A stretch of DNA of 64,000 nt. Origin: DAOUBP01 sp034432655 (GTDB lineage: Bacteria; Chloroflexota; Anaerolineae; CG2-30-64-16). The position numbers and the translations under genes are program-made. The stretch covers positions 62,001-126,000 of the forward strand of contig DAOUBP010000157.1 of the NCBI GenBank assembly GCA_034432655.1, in the 5' to 3' direction. Below the pieces are notes generated by a model. That model searched no databases, was not told the origin of the DNA, and saw only the letters and a program-made list of their open reading frames with translations. Positions 1 through 8,140 of the stretch are shown here, in pieces. How positions within the stretch are numbered: position 1 is the stretch's first letter; the number at the start of each line of letters is the position of its first letter.

Positions 1-822
1 CCGGCCGAAATACGGCCTCTTCCGGCACCGCCAGCGGCCCAACAGCCCCCCACTTTGACCGCCGCCCCACCGCTCCGGGTGGAGAACCTGACCATGCGCT
101 ACGCGGCGGACGAGCTGCCGGCCCTGTGGGATGTGAGCTTTGCCGTGCCGGCTGGCGGCCGGGTTGCCATCGTGGGGGCCAGCGGCGCGGGGAAATCGTC
201 CCTGGCCGCCGTCCTGCTCCGTCTCTGGGATTACCAGCAGGGCCAGGTGTGGCTGGGTGACTACGAGCTGCGTGAACTGCCTCCCGAATGGGTACGCCAA
301 CAGATTGCAGTCGTAACGCAGCAGGCCCATCTATTCAACGGGACGATACGGGACAACCTCCTGTTGGCCCGACCGGAAGCGACCCCAATCGAACTGGAAC
401 AGGCGGCGCGCGCAGCACAAATCCACGACTTCATTCGAGCGTTGCCGGCCGGCTATGACACCTGGATCGGCGAGCATGGCCTGCAGCTCAGCGGAGGGGA
501 GCGTCAACGGCTGGCGATCGCGCGGGCCTTTCTAAAAAACGCTCCCATTTTGATCCTGGATGAGCCAACCGCCAACCTGGATGCGCACACTGCCCGTGCT
601 TTGCTACAGGCACTTACACCGCTGACTGCGGGCAAGACCACACTCATCATCACCCATCGTCTGGAGCAACTGCGCGATGACGACCAGGTCCTCCTTCTCA
701 ACCGCGGGCGGCTGATAGCAACCGGCTATCACGCAGACCTGCTGGCGCGTGACCCTCTATATCAGCGCCTCTGGCGGCGCGAACGCGAAACACTGGACGA
801 CCAGGCGGGCAGACAATGGTAA
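1..822 (+). CDS. CydC-like ABC exporter, C-terminal ATPase part (cut by left edge)
   Basis: The reading frame is open to the window edge, so the TTG at 55 is probably internal and the transmembrane half lies outside. The visible part is a complete ABC nucleotide-binding domain: Walker A GASGAGKSS, Q-loop region QIAVVTQQAHLF, signature LSGGERQR, Walker B ILILDEPTANLD and the switch histidine in ITHR. The phrase LFNGTIRDNLLLARPEA resembles the CydC/CydD thiol-exporter family, which exports cysteine or glutathione and supports assembly of cytochrome bd. That assignment is inferred from the ATPase only; a lipid A/MsbA-like exporter is the alternative. A C-terminal extension rich in charged residues ends the protein. 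The following gene, secG, is unrelated and has its own promoter-like sequence. Confidence 0.75.
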   Translation, partial: PAEIRPLPAPPAAQQPPTLTAAPPLRVENLTMRYAADELPALWDVSFAVPAGGRVAIVGASGAGKSSLAAVLLRLWDYQQGQVWLGDYELRELPPEWVRQQIAVVTQQAHLFNGTIRDNLLLARPEATPIELEQAARAAQIHDFIRALPAGYDTWIGEHGLQLSGGERQRLAIARAFLKNAPILILDEPTANLDAHTARALLQALTPLTAGKTTLIITHRLEQLRDDDQVLLLNRGRLIATGYHADLLARDPLYQRLWRRERETLDDQAGRQW

Positions 823-870
823 GGTTTTGGGCAAATGTTCACCGCTACCACAGGAGGCCCCTGACCCCAG

Positions 871-897
871 CCCGCCCCCCGCTTGGCGGGGGGCGGG
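871..897. other. Perfect GC-rich hairpin after the ABC gene
   Basis: Two 12-bp arms made almost only of C and G are separated by a 3-nt loop (ttg). No T-run follows on either strand, so it is not a classical terminator, although it could pause or protect a transcript. Its sequence resembles the C-run/G-run repeat found inside the P450 gene of this window. Confidence 0.6.
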
Positions 898-933
898 AGG
901 CATCACTGATCTGGAAGCATGACAAGCCCAGTT

Positions 934-963
934 TTGGGGCCCACAAGAGGATTATGGTATACT
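934..963 (+). promoter_or_regulatory. Possible promoter of secG
   Basis: A TATACT -10 box (958-963) sits 18 bp after a weak TTGGGG -35-like hexamer. The predicted transcript would start just before the hairpin at 979. The -35 match is poor, so confidence is low. Confidence 0.3.
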
Positions 964-978
964 CATCACCTACAAAGG

Positions 979-1008
979 CAGCCCCAAATGATTGGGGCTG
1001 TGTGTTTT
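979..1008 (+). terminator. Terminator-like hairpin in the secG leader
   Basis: A 9-bp stem (cagccccaa / ttggggctg) with a 4-nt loop is followed by tgtgtttt. It lies between the promoter-like TATACT and the secG ribosome binding site. It could end read-through from upstream or act as an attenuator; the sequence alone does not decide. Confidence 0.5.
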
Positions 1009-1034
1009 GAATCAAGGCAGGAGGCGGTTTTACT

Positions 1035-1259
1035 GTGAAGATCTATCTGTATCTGGCGCAGATCATCCTCGCCATTGTCATCATGGCGTTGGTGCTCATT
1101 CAGGCCAAAGACGCGGGCCTTAGCAACGTCTTCGGCGGCAGCGATATGGGCGTAGCCAGGACCCGCCGCGGCGTAGAAAAGACGCTATTCAACGCAACCA
1201 TTGTCACGGGCATCCTCTTCCTGGTGCTCGCCCTCGTCACCGTCATCATCGCCGGGTAA
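1035..1259 (+). CDS. secG: Preprotein translocase subunit SecG
   Basis: This 74-residue protein has the SecG layout: an N-terminal membrane helix (about 5-22), a polar loop containing QAKDAGLSNVFGGSDMG, and a second membrane helix (about 53-73). SecG is the small accessory subunit of the SecYEG channel and assists SecA-driven export. The GTG start is supported by an AGGAGG ribosome binding site about 9 nt upstream. The next gene, a solute-binding protein, begins 2 nt after the stop, so the two are almost certainly co-transcribed. Confidence 0.92.
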   Translation: MKIYLYLAQIILAIVIMALVLIQAKDAGLSNVFGGSDMGVARTRRGVEKTLFNATIVTGILFLVLALVTVIIAG

Positions 1260-1261
1260 CC

Positions 1262-2926
1262 TTGGGCAAATACTTACGTTGGCAGGCGGTCATTGCCTTT
1301 TTGGGCGTTCTCTTGCTGGCCGCCCTGCTGCACTATTCCGCCTACAACTTCACCAGCGTAACCGTACCGGAGCGGGGAGGTACGCTGGTGGAGGGAATAG
1401 CCGGGAATCCGCAATATGTGAATCCCCTCCTCAGCCAGTACAACCAGGTAGACGAGGTGCTTTGCGCCTTGCTCTTCAATGGTTTGACGCGGCTGGACGA
1501 ACGCGGCAACGTGGTCCCTGACCTGGCCGATACCCTGACCATTGCCCCCGATGGCCTCACCTATGATTTCCGTCTGCGTTCCGGCCTCTACTGGCACGAT
1601 GGCGTCCCTGTCACCGCGGCAGATGTCCTTTTCACAATAGGGGCGATGCAGTCAGATGACTTCCCGGGCGTTTCATGGCTGAGGACGTTCTGGCAGGCGG
1701 TGGAGGTGTCTGCGCCTGACGGGCCCGATGGCCTGGCGGTGCGGTTTCAGCTCCAGCAGCCCCTGGCTACTTTCCTGGATTACACCACTATCGGCCTGTT
1801 GCCGGCGCATCTCTGGGAAAAGGTGCCGGTCGCCGAGATGATGGCATCGCAGTTCAACACCCGACCGGTGGGCACCGGGCCGTTCCAGCTGACCCAGATC
1901 ACCGCTACCCGGGCGGAACTAAGTGTCAACCCACGTTATCATGGCCCTACACCCTACCTGACCGGCATCAAATTTCGCTTCTATCCCGATCATCAAAGCC
2001 TGCTACCGGCCTACGATCGGGGAGAGATAGATGCCATCAGCTGGCTCTGGCCTGAAGACATGGCCGAGGCGGGCCAACGGCAGGATTTGCAGCTTTTCAC
2101 CGCTCCCCTGGCCGGCTATACATTGGTATATCTGAACCTGCAAAACACCAACGTGGCCTTTTTCCAGGAGACAGCAGTGCGTCAGGCGCTCTTGTATGCC
2201 CTGGATCGGCAAGCCCTGCTGGATAAGCTGGAAAACGGCCAGGGGCTGGTGGCGCACACGCCGGTCCTGCCTGGCTCGTGGGCCTATGAACCACAGGTCA
2301 AGCAATATAGCTTCAACCCTGCAGAGGCGAAACGCCTGCTGGAAGAAGCCGGCTGGACCGACAACGATGGGGACGGCGTGCGAGAGCGCGATGGGATTGC
2401 GCTCCGCTTTGTGCTCTTGGGCAAAGACCAGGCCTGGCTGGACGCTCTGTCGTCGGCCTGGGCTGCTATCGGCGTCCAGGCTGTTCCGCAAGCGGTCACC
2501 CTGGCCGGATTGACGCGAGATTTCCTGGCCCCACGCGCCTTCGACGCGGCAATAGTAAGTTGGGAGTTGTCCGGCGACCCTGACCCATATCCCCTCTGGC
2601 ACTCGACACAGGCACAAAACGGACAAAACTTCGGAGGCTGGTCGAACCGTCAAGCGGATGAAGCGATCGAGCGGGCGCGCTCGATCAACGATCGGGAACT
2701 GCGAAGGGGTTACTACGCGGAGTTCCAACGCATCTTTGCCGAAGAGATGCCTGCTTTGCTCCTGTACTACCCCGTGTACACCTACGGCGTGCGCTCCAAG
2801 ATCCACAACGTTCAGATGGGCCCGCTCAACAGTCCGGCCGATCGTTTCCGCACCATCGCCGACTGGTACATCGTGACCAAACGTATCACAGTCAGCAACG
2901 CGGGACTTGACAGCGCAAGGCAATAG
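1262..2926 (+). CDS. Family 5 extracellular solute-binding protein (oligopeptide/dipeptide type)
   Basis: The 554-residue protein has an N-terminal hydrophobic segment (about 8-25) without a lipobox cysteine, so it is either cleaved or anchored by that helix. The mature part follows the SBP_bac_5 pattern: an early EGIAGNPQYVNPL strand, LFNGLTRLDERG, LADTLTIAPDGLTYDFRLR, WHDGVPVTAADV, and the late VRQALLYALDRQALL and PAEAKRLLEEAGW motifs. Such proteins deliver peptides, nickel or sugars to an ABC permease, but no permease gene is adjacent. Translation probably starts at the TTG 2 nt after secG and so depends on coupling. A tRNA-Leu promoter overlaps the end of the gene. Confidence 0.85.
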   Translation: MGKYLRWQAVIAFLGVLLLAALLHYSAYNFTSVTVPERGGTLVEGIAGNPQYVNPLLSQYNQVDEVLCALLFNGLTRLDERGNVVPDLADTLTIAPDGLTYDFRLRSGLYWHDGVPVTAADVLFTIGAMQSDDFPGVSWLRTFWQAVEVSAPDGPDGLAVRFQLQQPLATFLDYTTIGLLPAHLWEKVPVAEMMASQFNTRPVGTGPFQLTQITATRAELSVNPRYHGPTPYLTGIKFRFYPDHQSLLPAYDRGEIDAISWLWPEDMAEAGQRQDLQLFTAPLAGYTLVYLNLQNTNVAFFQETAVRQALLYALDRQALLDKLENGQGLVAHTPVLPGSWAYEPQVKQYSFNPAEAKRLLEEAGWTDNDGDGVRERDGIALRFVLLGKDQAWLDALSSAWAAIGVQAVPQAVTLAGLTRDFLAPRAFDAAIVSWELSGDPDPYPLWHSTQAQNGQNFGGWSNRQADEAIERARSINDRELRRGYYAEFQRIFAEEMPALLLYYPVYTYGVRSKIHNVQMGPLNSPADRFRTIADWYIVTKRITVSNAGLDSARQ

Positions 2927-2935
2927 TGGTATAAA
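2907..2935 (+). promoter_or_regulatory. Promoter of tRNA-Leu
   Basis: A perfect TTGACA (2907-2912) and TATAAA (2930-2935) are spaced by 17 bp. The tRNA starts 26 nt after the -10 box. The -35 box lies inside the last codons of the solute-binding protein. Confidence 0.65.
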
Positions 2936-2961
2936 ATAGGCCGTAACAAGCATAGACCTAT

Positions 2962-3049
2962 GCCGAAGTGGCGGAATGGCAGACGCGCTAGGTTCAGGAC
3001 CTAGTGAGGATTAGACCTCGTGTGGGTTCAACTCCCACCTTCGGCACCA
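2962..3049 (+). tRNA. tRNA-Leu (anticodon CAG)
   Basis: It has a class II cloverleaf with a 7-bp acceptor stem (gccgaag / cttcggc), a long variable arm, and anticodon CAG at 2995-2997 in the loop ttcagga. The 3' CCA is encoded at 3047-3049, unlike the other tRNAs in this window. Confidence 0.97.
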
Positions 3050-3058
3050 CGTTTCGTA

Positions 3059-3089
3059 AGAATCCCACGCACGATTGTCGTGGGATTCT
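3059..3089 (+). terminator. Hairpin after tRNA-Leu
   Basis: Perfect 11-bp arms (agaatcccacg / cgtgggattct) surround a 9-nt loop, 10 nt past the tRNA. No T-run follows, so it may be a processing or weak termination site. Confidence 0.45.
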
Positions 3090-3122
3090 GCGCTTGAAGG
3101 CCACAGAAGACTGGAGGATGGC

Positions 3123-3527
3123 ATGTCCGCAGACCGCGGGTGGCGGCGTCTGCCGAGCCGCGAACACTGGCTCTTGCTAGTCGGTATTGCGGCACTGGTC
3201 TTCTTCGCCTTCGGTTTCGTGGAATTGACCGTCACCCGGCAGAATTTGATGGCTCGTTACGAACGTGCCGCCGGGCGGGTGGAACGGATGCGAGAGCAAA
3301 ACGCTCTTCTGCAACCAGAACTGACCCGGGGCCAACAAGATGAACATCTGCCCGGGCGGGCGTGGCAATACTTCGGGCAGACCCCGCCGGGGGCTGGGGT
3401 GATCATTGCCGAACCGCCAACAATGGCAGCGCCGCAGCCAGCCGCAACGACATCGGCAACGCGGGAACCTGTTTGGATTGTGGTCTGGAAACGTTTGATC
3501 GGGGCTTTGACAAATCGGCGGTTTTGA
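3123..3527 (+). CDS. FtsB/DivIC-like septum protein
   Basis: The 134-residue protein has a short cytoplasmic start, one membrane helix (about 15-35, rich in L, V and F) and then a charged heptad segment with LMARYERAAGRVERMREQN, the layout of FtsB/DivIC family proteins that bridge FtsL and FtsQ at the division septum. The C-terminal part is Pro/Ala/Thr-rich and ends in a basic WKRLIGALTNRRF, which is not typical. The ATG at 3123 is chosen because GGAGG precedes it by 6 nt; an upstream TTG would lie inside the tRNA-Leu hairpin. The gene sits between two tRNAs, and its last codons contain the fMet tRNA promoter. The family assignment rests on topology and length. Confidence 0.6.
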   Translation: MSADRGWRRLPSREHWLLLVGIAALVFFAFGFVELTVTRQNLMARYERAAGRVERMREQNALLQPELTRGQQDEHLPGRAWQYFGQTPPGAGVIIAEPPTMAAPQPAATTSATREPVWIVVWKRLIGALTNRRF

Positions 3528-3534
3528 TTATAAT
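3507..3534 (+). promoter_or_regulatory. Promoter of initiator tRNA
   Basis: TTGACA (3507-3512) and TATAAT (3529-3534) are both perfect and are spaced by 16 bp, starting inside the FtsB-like gene. The tRNA starts 12 nt after the -10 box. Confidence 0.8.
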
Positions 3535-3546
3535 ATAAGTCAGTGA

Positions 3547-3618
<72 letters not shown>

Positions 3619-3624
3619 CCTCGT

Positions 3625-3660
3625 AAGCCTGATAGCAAAAGCTATCAGGCTTATTCTTTT
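3625..3660 (+). terminator. Rho-independent terminator of tRNA-fMet
   Basis: A perfect 12-bp stem (aagcctgatagc / gctatcaggctt) with loop aaaa is followed by attctttt, 7 nt past the tRNA. Confidence 0.9.
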
Positions 3661-3725
3661 GCGGAACTAATCACAGCGTGAGCCCGTCGGGCCTTTTCAG
3701 GCTGAGAAGCGCAATCGGCTGCGAT

Positions 3726-3754
3726 TTGACCGCGGAGCCCTACTTGCATATAAT
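3726..3754 (+). promoter_or_regulatory. Promoter of the second CAT tRNA
   Basis: TTGACC (3726-3731) and a perfect TATAAT (3749-3754) are spaced by 17 bp. The tRNA starts 13 nt downstream. Confidence 0.8.
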
Positions 3755-3767
3755 GTAAATGGCTTAC

Positions 3768-3839
3768 GGCGACGTAGCTCAGTGGCAGAGCAAGCGGCTC
3801 ATAATCGCTGGGTCGACAGTTCAAGTCTGTCCGTCGCCA
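3768..3839 (+). tRNA. tRNA with CAT anticodon (elongator Met or Ile2)
   Basis: The acceptor ggcgacg / cgtcgcc, the D-arm and T-arm are all normal, and the anticodon CAT is at 3800-3802. The terminal G:C pair excludes the initiator class. The anticodon arm and the following ...aatcgctgggtcg...gttcaagtc resemble the E. coli tRNA-Ile2 whose C34 becomes lysidine, while the overall body also fits elongator tRNA-Met, so the identity is left open. The encoded 3' end runs ccacctgagcaggtgg, a small palindrome over the CCA region. Confidence 0.9.
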
Positions 3840-3877
3840 CCTGAGCAGGTGGCCCATTGACCACCATTCAATCCGAT

Positions 3878-3922
3878 AACGCCCTGTCGCAGGTCCATGG
3901 CCGCGCCAGGGCGTTTTGTATT
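3878..3922 (+). terminator. Terminator after the CAT tRNA
   Basis: Arms aacgccctg (3878-3886) and cagggcgtt (3907-3915) enclose a 20-nt loop and are followed by ttgtattt. It lies directly against the 3' end of the convergent msrA. Confidence 0.65.
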
Positions 3923-4486
3923 TCACCGCTTCAATTTCGCCATGAACTCTTTCCGAAATTTGGCCACCTTCGGCGCGATCACAAAGGCGCAGTAGCCCTG
4001 TCCGGGATTGCGGGCGAAGTACTCCTGATGATACGCCTCGGCCGGGTAAAAAGCTGTGAATGGCGTCACCTCGGTGACGATCGGCCGGGGCCACAGCCTG
4101 GCCGCATTCAACTCGGCGATCATTTGTTCCGCTACCGCCTTCTGCTCAGGCGAGTGGTAGAAAATCGCCGAGCGGTATTGCGTCCCCACATCGGCGCCCT
4201 GACGGTTGAGGGTCGTCGGATCATGTATGGCAAAAAAGACCTGCAGAATCTCACGAAAGCTGATGGTCTGCGGGTCAAAGGTCACCTGAACCACCTCAGC
4301 ATGGCCGGTCGTGCCGGTACACACTTGTTCGTACGAAGGGTTGGGAACATGCCCGCCGGCATAGCCGGAGACGACATCCTCGACCCCGCGCAACTGGTCA
4401 TAAACTGCCTCCAGGCACCAAAAGCAACCACCGCCCAAGGTGGCAACTTCTTTGCGGCCTGATTCTGGTTGTCCTGTATTGCTCAT
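3923..4486 (-). CDS. msrA: Peptide methionine sulfoxide reductase MsrA
   Basis: The 187-residue length and motifs are those of Msr[16 protein letters not shown] with catalytic Cys21, [30 protein letters not shown] and the C-terminal [14 protein letters not shown]. The enzyme reduces methionine-S-sulfoxide in oxidised proteins using thioredoxin. The second cysteine of CFWC (Cys24) and the late Cys are candidate resolving residues. The gene lies 36 nt downstream of the aldehyde dehydrogenase gene on the same strand, so co-transcription is likely, which would pair proline/glutamate catabolism with oxidative repair. ATG start. Confidence 0.95.
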   Translation of the reverse strand: MSNTGQPESGRKEVATLGGGCFWCLEAVYDQLRGVEDVVSGYAGGHVPNPSYEQVCTGTTGHAEVVQVTFDPQTISFREILQVFFAIHDPTTLNRQGADVGTQYRSAIFYHSPEQKAVAEQMIAELNAARLWPRPIVTEVTPFTAFYPAEAYHQEYFARNPGQGYCAFVIAPKVAKFRKEFMAKLKR

Positions 4487-4522
4487 GGCATCTCGCTCTC
4501 AAGAATAAGTTGTTGCCGGGCC

Positions 4523-6082
4523 TTACACCCGTTCGCTGATCACTTTGGCCTGCATGAAAAGCAACAAATAGTCGCTGCCGCCGGCCTTCGAGTCGGTACC
4601 GCTCATATTGAAGCCGCCGAAGGGATGCACCCCCACCAACGCATGGGTGCACTTACGGTTCAGATACAGGTTGCCGCAATGGAACTCCTCGCGGGCGCGT
4701 GCCAGCCGATCGCGACGCATGGAGTAGACGCTGCCCGTCAGGCCGTACTCGGTGTTGTTGGCAATCGCCAGGCCATCCTCAAAGTCCCTAGCCTTGATGA
4801 CCGACAACACCGGGCCGAAGATTTCCTCTTGCGCCAGCCGGGCATGCGGTGAAATCTCGGCAAAAATCGTGGGCTCCAGGAAGTAGCCACCGCTCGGCAC
4901 TGAAATGGCTTTTCCGCCGGTCACCAGCCGGCCTTCCCGCTTGCCGACCTCGATGTACTCCAGGTGTTTCGCCAACGCGTTCCCATCTATCACCGGCCCC
5001 ATGTCCACCTCGGGCCCCAGCGCCGGATCGTCCACCCTCAGGCGCTCGGTGCGCTCAACGATTTTGGCCAGCAAGGCATCATAGATCGGCTCGACCAGGA
5101 TCGCCCGAGAGCAGGCCGAACACTTCTGACCCTGATAACCGAAGGCGGCTGCCACGATGCCGGCCGCTGCTTCGTCCAGATCGGCGGTTTCGTCCACCAG
5201 GATCGCATCCTTGCCCCCCATTTCCAGGATGGTGCGCTTAAGCCACTTCTGGCCGGGATGAACCAGCGCAGCGCGCTGGAAGATACGGAGGCCCACCTCC
5301 TTGCTGCCGGTGAACGCAATGAAACGGGTCAGAGGATGATCCACCAGCACGTCCCCCACCGCGCTGCCGGGCCCCGGCACGAAGTTCAGCACACCGGGGG
5401 GCAGGTACAGTTCGTCGTTGAACAGCTCAGCCAGCCAGGCTGCGATGACAGGGGTGGCGCTGGCCGGTTTCAATACCGCAGTGTTGCCGCTGACAATGGT
5501 GGCCGTGGTCATGCCGGTCATGATAGCGCAGGGAAAATTCCAGGGCGGAATGACCACCCCGACCCCCAACGGGATATAGTGCAGTTCGGTCTCGTGGTTC
5601 GGTTCGGGCAGCGTGGGGAGCGGACAACATAGCCGCAGCATCTCGCGACCGTAAAACTCCAGAAAATCAATCGCCTCGGCCGTATCTGCATCCGCTTCAG
5701 CCCAGGTCTTGCCCGCCTCCAGCACCATCAGCGCGCTGAACTCATGTTTGCGTTGACGCATGAGTTTGGCTGCCGAGAACAGATAGCGCGCCCGCTCGAC
5801 GGCCGGCACCCGTCGCCAGCTTTCAAAGGCCTCGGCCGCAGCGCGCACGGCACGGTCAGCCAGCTCCGGAGTAGCCTTGCTCACCCGCCCGATGATCTCA
5901 GCAGGATTAGCAGGGTTGATAGAGACGAAAGTGTCTTTTGTATAGATTTTCTCGCCGCCGATGATGAGCGGATAGGTGCGCCCGAGGTTGGCCCGCACCT
6001 TCTCCAGCGCGGCGCGAAAGGCCGCCACGTTCTCAGGGACGCTGAAATCGGTCAACGGCTCATTGCTAAACGGCTTCTTCAT
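4523..6082 (-). CDS. P5C-type aldehyde dehydrogenase (L-glutamate gamma-semialdehyde dehydrogenase)
   Basis: The 519-residue protein matches the PruA/RocA branch: a long N-terminus with [56 protein letters not shown] carrying the general-base Glu, [13 protein letters not shown] carrying the catalytic Cys, and [14 protein letters not shown]. The GGKDAI variant is typical of 1-pyrroline-5-carboxylate dehydrogenases, which oxidise glutamate semialdehyde to glutamate with NAD+. No proline dehydrogenase gene is adjacent. The ATG at 6082 is chosen over an upstream in-frame ATG because GGAGGAAT precedes it; the upstream stretch has no domain similarity and overlaps the promoter. msrA follows. Confidence 0.9.
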   Translation of the reverse strand: MKKPFSNEPLTDFSVPENVAAFRAALEKVRANLGRTYPLIIGGEKIYTKDTFVSINPANPAEIIGRVSKATPELADRAVRAAAEAFESWRRVPAVERARYLFSAAKLMRQRKHEFSALMVLEAGKTWAEADADTAEAIDFLEFYGREMLRLCCPLPTLPEPNHETELHYIPLGVGVVIPPWNFPCAIMTGMTTATIVSGNTAVLKPASATPVIAAWLAELFNDELYLPPGVLNFVPGPGSAVGDVLVDHPLTRFIAFTGSKEVGLRIFQRAALVHPGQKWLKRTILEMGGKDAILVDETADLDEAAAGIVAAAFGYQGQKCSACSRAILVEPIYDALLAKIVERTERLRVDDPALGPEVDMGPVIDGNALAKHLEYIEVGKREGRLVTGGKAISVPSGGYFLEPTIFAEISPHARLAQEEIFGPVLSVIKARDFEDGLAIANNTEYGLTGSVYSMRRDRLARAREEFHCGNLYLNRKCTHALVGVHPFGGFNMSGTDSKAGGSDYLLLFMQAKVISERV

Positions 6083-6121
6083 GGCAGATTCCTCCCCGAC
6101 ACTCTTGGATTTTGCACAAAC

Positions 6122-6150
6122 ATAACACAAAAGACGGAGGCGGTCTGTAA
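6122..6150 (-). promoter_or_regulatory. Possible promoter of the aldehyde dehydrogenase operon
   Basis: On the minus strand TTACAG (6150-6145) and TGTTAT (6127-6122) are spaced by 17 bp, about 40 nt before the ATG. Both boxes are one or two changes from consensus. Confidence 0.4.
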
Positions 6151-6198
6151 CTGGTTTCTCACTTACGAGGGAGGAACATGTTCGCAACAAACGCCTGC

Positions 6199-6233
6199 AA
6201 AAAAACAACGCAGCCGGTGGGGGACCGGCTGCG
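6199..6233 (-). terminator. Rho-independent terminator of the fdhD operon
   Basis: Perfect 10-bp arms (6209-6218 and 6224-6233) have a 5-nt loop. On the minus strand they are followed by ttgttttttt. It ends the fdhD and DinB-like transcript. Confidence 0.85.
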
Positions 6234-6271
6234 CAAATAAGGAATCTACCGAACGGAAAGCAAAAGGGGAT

Positions 6272-6760
6272 CTAGTCGCAGCCTTCCAGGCAATCCTTCT
6301 GATACTTCTGGAGCGGCTTGGCGTGCTCCGTATAATGCTCGGCCATGCTATACAAGAAGTCCACCAAAGACATCTTCTCGCCCCACGGCGCCTTGCCCTC
6401 GGCGGCCAGCGTTTTGTCGTCGAGGACATCCAACAGATGCATCATCTGCCGATGCGCGCTGGTCAGACCATCCACCACCGTGATCAGAGGCAGAGAGGCG
6501 CGCTCGTGTACCTGGTGTTCATTCCAGGCATCATCGTAAACCACACCTTCCTGCCAGGGGCGCCGGTCTCGCCAGGCCCGGGCCGTCTGAACCGCCTCTT
6601 CGGCCCACGACCACAAATGGGCAATCACATCTTTCACCGTCCAATGCCCTTCCACAGGCGTTGAGACCAACTCCTCTTCGGTCAGTTGTCCCAAACAGTC
6701 CATCAACGTCTTGAAGCTTCGATCCAGGGCATCGAACGTCTCTTCCCTCGTGTGCACCAC
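6272..6760 (-). CDS. DinB/ClbS-like four-helix-bundle protein
   Basis: The 162-residue helical protein begins MVHTREETFDALDRSFKTL and carries the pattern HWTVKDVIAHLWSWAE followed much later by MAEHYTEHAKPL, as in DinB-fold and ClbS/DfsB (DUF1706) proteins. Members include thiol transferases and resistance proteins; many bind a metal through three histidines spread over the bundle. His47 or His55 and the late HYTEH are candidate ligands. It starts 12 nt downstream of fdhD and shares its terminator, so they form an operon, but no functional link between the two families is known to me. The substrate is unknown. Confidence 0.7.
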   Translation of the reverse strand: MVHTREETFDALDRSFKTLMDCLGQLTEEELVSTPVEGHWTVKDVIAHLWSWAEEAVQTARAWRDRRPWQEGVVYDDAWNEHQVHERASLPLITVVDGLTSAHRQMMHLLDVLDDKTLAAEGKAPWGEKMSLVDFLYSMAEHYTEHAKPLQKYQKDCLEGCD

Positions 6761-6772
6761 TTGACACCTCCT

Positions 6773-7534
6773 TTACCGCTCTGCACGCACACGCGCCAGC
6801 CCTGTGTACACATTCAGGCTGCCGCGCCGAACGTAACCGACCACGGTCACGTTCCACACCTCTGCCAGCGCTAACGTCAAAGTCGTCGGTGACGTGCGGC
6901 TAGCCACGATCGGCGCCCGCATCCGGGCTGCCTTACGCAACATCTCGGAACTGATCCGCCCCGTCGTGAGCACGATCCGATCCTGTGTCGCAATCCCTTC
7001 GACCAGGCACCGGCCCCACAATTTATCAACGGCATTATGCCGTCCTACATCCTCTGCCACGGCCAACAGCCGCTCACCATCCGCCAGGGCCGCGGTGTGA
7101 ATGCCGCGGATGCGTTGCCCCTCCTGAAGCATAAACAACAGACGTCCCAACTGATCGGCCGTCACGGTCAGATTGGAATCCAGCGGCTCCACCTTCTCCG
7201 TCAGATCTGCAAACGTAATGCCGCCGCCGCAGCCGCTGGTCAAAACCCGGGCAGTCGGCAGCGCGCGACCGGCGTCCCATAGCCATACCTCAACGCACGT
7301 GCCACTGGGACAGACCACGATGCGCCGCACATCCGAGAAGCTCTCAATGATCCCCTCACTGCGCAAAAAGCCTACCGCCAGGTGGTCCAGAGCAACCGGT
7401 GTGCACATGATCATGGCCAGCTCCTGCCCGTTCACATGGATGCGAACCAAGCCCTCCCGCACCACCTGGGTGGTCACGTTGGAGAACTGGCCGCTCTCAT
7501 AGCGCAGGTGCACCACCTCCTGACTGACTGACAT
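6773..7534 (-). CDS. fdhD: Formate dehydrogenase accessory sulfurtransferase FdhD
   Basis: The 253-residue protein carries FdhD landmarks: ELAMIMCTPVALDHLAVGFL, TSGCGGGITF with the persulfide-carrying Cys102, GIHTAALAD, AEDVGRHNAVDKLWG and TTGRISSEM. FdhD passes sulfur from a cysteine desulfurase to the molybdenum cofactor of formate dehydrogenases. The E. coli protein has two Cys in this loop; here only one is present and the next positions are Gly, as in many non-enteric homologues. The ATG at 7534 is used because GAGGAG lies 5 nt before it; a GTG two codons upstream overlaps that site. No formate dehydrogenase gene is in the window. Confidence 0.93.
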   Translation of the reverse strand: MSVSQEVVHLRYESGQFSNVTTQVVREGLVRIHVNGQELAMIMCTPVALDHLAVGFLRSEGIIESFSDVRRIVVCPSGTCVEVWLWDAGRALPTARVLTSGCGGGITFADLTEKVEPLDSNLTVTADQLGRLLFMLQEGQRIRGIHTAALADGERLLAVAEDVGRHNAVDKLWGRCLVEGIATQDRIVLTTGRISSEMLRKAARMRAPIVASRTSPTTLTLALAEVWNVTVVGYVRRGSLNVYTGLARVRAER

Positions 7535-7559
7535 GCTCACTCCTCAGCAAACACGCAAT

Positions 7560-7589
7560 ATTATAACCTGTGTGCGGTGACATGTGCAA
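7560..7589 (-). promoter_or_regulatory. Promoter of fdhD
   Basis: On the minus strand TATAAT (7565-7560) is preceded by TTGCAC (7589-7584) at 18 bp. It is back-to-back with the promoter of the glycogen-binding-domain gene. Confidence 0.55.
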
Positions 7590-7631
7590 AGTCATCGTCA
7601 ACCCTCTTGTTCCTCTGCGGCACGTGCAAAT

Positions 7632-7660
7632 TTGACACATCGGTTCGCTTCAGGTATACA
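7632..7660 (+). promoter_or_regulatory. Promoter of the glycogen-binding-domain gene
   Basis: A perfect TTGACA (7632-7637) and TATACA (7655-7660) are spaced by 17 bp, about 75 nt before the GTG start. Confidence 0.7.
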
Positions 7661-7735
7661 GTTTTATCAGTGTCCAGAAGTCGTCGGTCTGCAATAGGCC
7701 AGCGACGATTTTTATGCCTAGCAAGGAGTATGGTT

Positions 7736-8029
7736 GTGAAAAAGGAACCGGTTGCGAACAGCTCGAAGGTCTCGGTCACCTTCGAAATGCCGTCTGACAT
7801 CCAGGCCGCGAGCCTGGCGGTGGTGGGAGATTTCAACAAGTGGGATCCGGCAGCGGGTCAAATGAAGCGACGGAAAGACGGTACATGGGCCAGGACGATC
7901 CGCTTGGATCCGGGCACCTATCGTTTTCGGTATGTGACGGGCGACAACGTCTGGTATAACGATCCTGAGGCCGATGGTTACGAGCCTTCTGGCCTGGGCG
8001 AGGACAACTGCATTCTGGTGGTCGGGTAA
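7736..8029 (+). CDS. Stand-alone glycogen-binding (CBM48/isoamylase early-set) protein
   Basis: The 97-residue protein is a single immunoglobulin-like glycogen-recognition module: FEMPSDIQAASLAVVGDFNKW, then KDGTWARTIRLDPGTYRFRY and the C-terminal WYNDPEADGYEPSG. The aligned aromatic residues in GDFNKWD and the late Trp/Tyr are those that stack on alpha-1,4-glucan in AMPK-beta and branching enzymes. It carries no enzyme domain, so it probably tethers something to glycogen or acts as a sensor. The GTG is preferred over an ATG two codons earlier because AAGGAG lies 7 nt upstream of it. It is convergent with gpmA across a shared terminator. Confidence 0.82.
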   Translation: MKKEPVANSSKVSVTFEMPSDIQAASLAVVGDFNKWDPAAGQMKRRKDGTWARTIRLDPGTYRFRYVTGDNVWYNDPEADGYEPSGLGEDNCILVVG

Positions 8030-8067
8030 ATCAGCCAGGCCCCCCTGCCGTAACTACAGGTGATCAC

Positions 8068-8115
8068 AAAAAGAGAGGCCGCCTTCCTGTGCATGAAAGG
8101 CGGCCTCTTTTTTTG
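8068..8115. terminator. Bidirectional terminator between glycogen-binding gene and gpmA
   Basis: Perfect 12-bp arms (8074-8085, 8097-8108) with an 11-nt loop are flanked by an A-run on the left and a T-run on the right, giving a U-tract in both directions. Confidence 0.9.
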
Positions 8116-8140
8116 ACCTTTGCACGACTGCCAGGAGTCG

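Noticed and set aside
816..1010. 64-codon frame starting inside the ABC gene
   Set aside because: It spans the perfect hairpin and the terminator-like stem and lacks a ribosome site.
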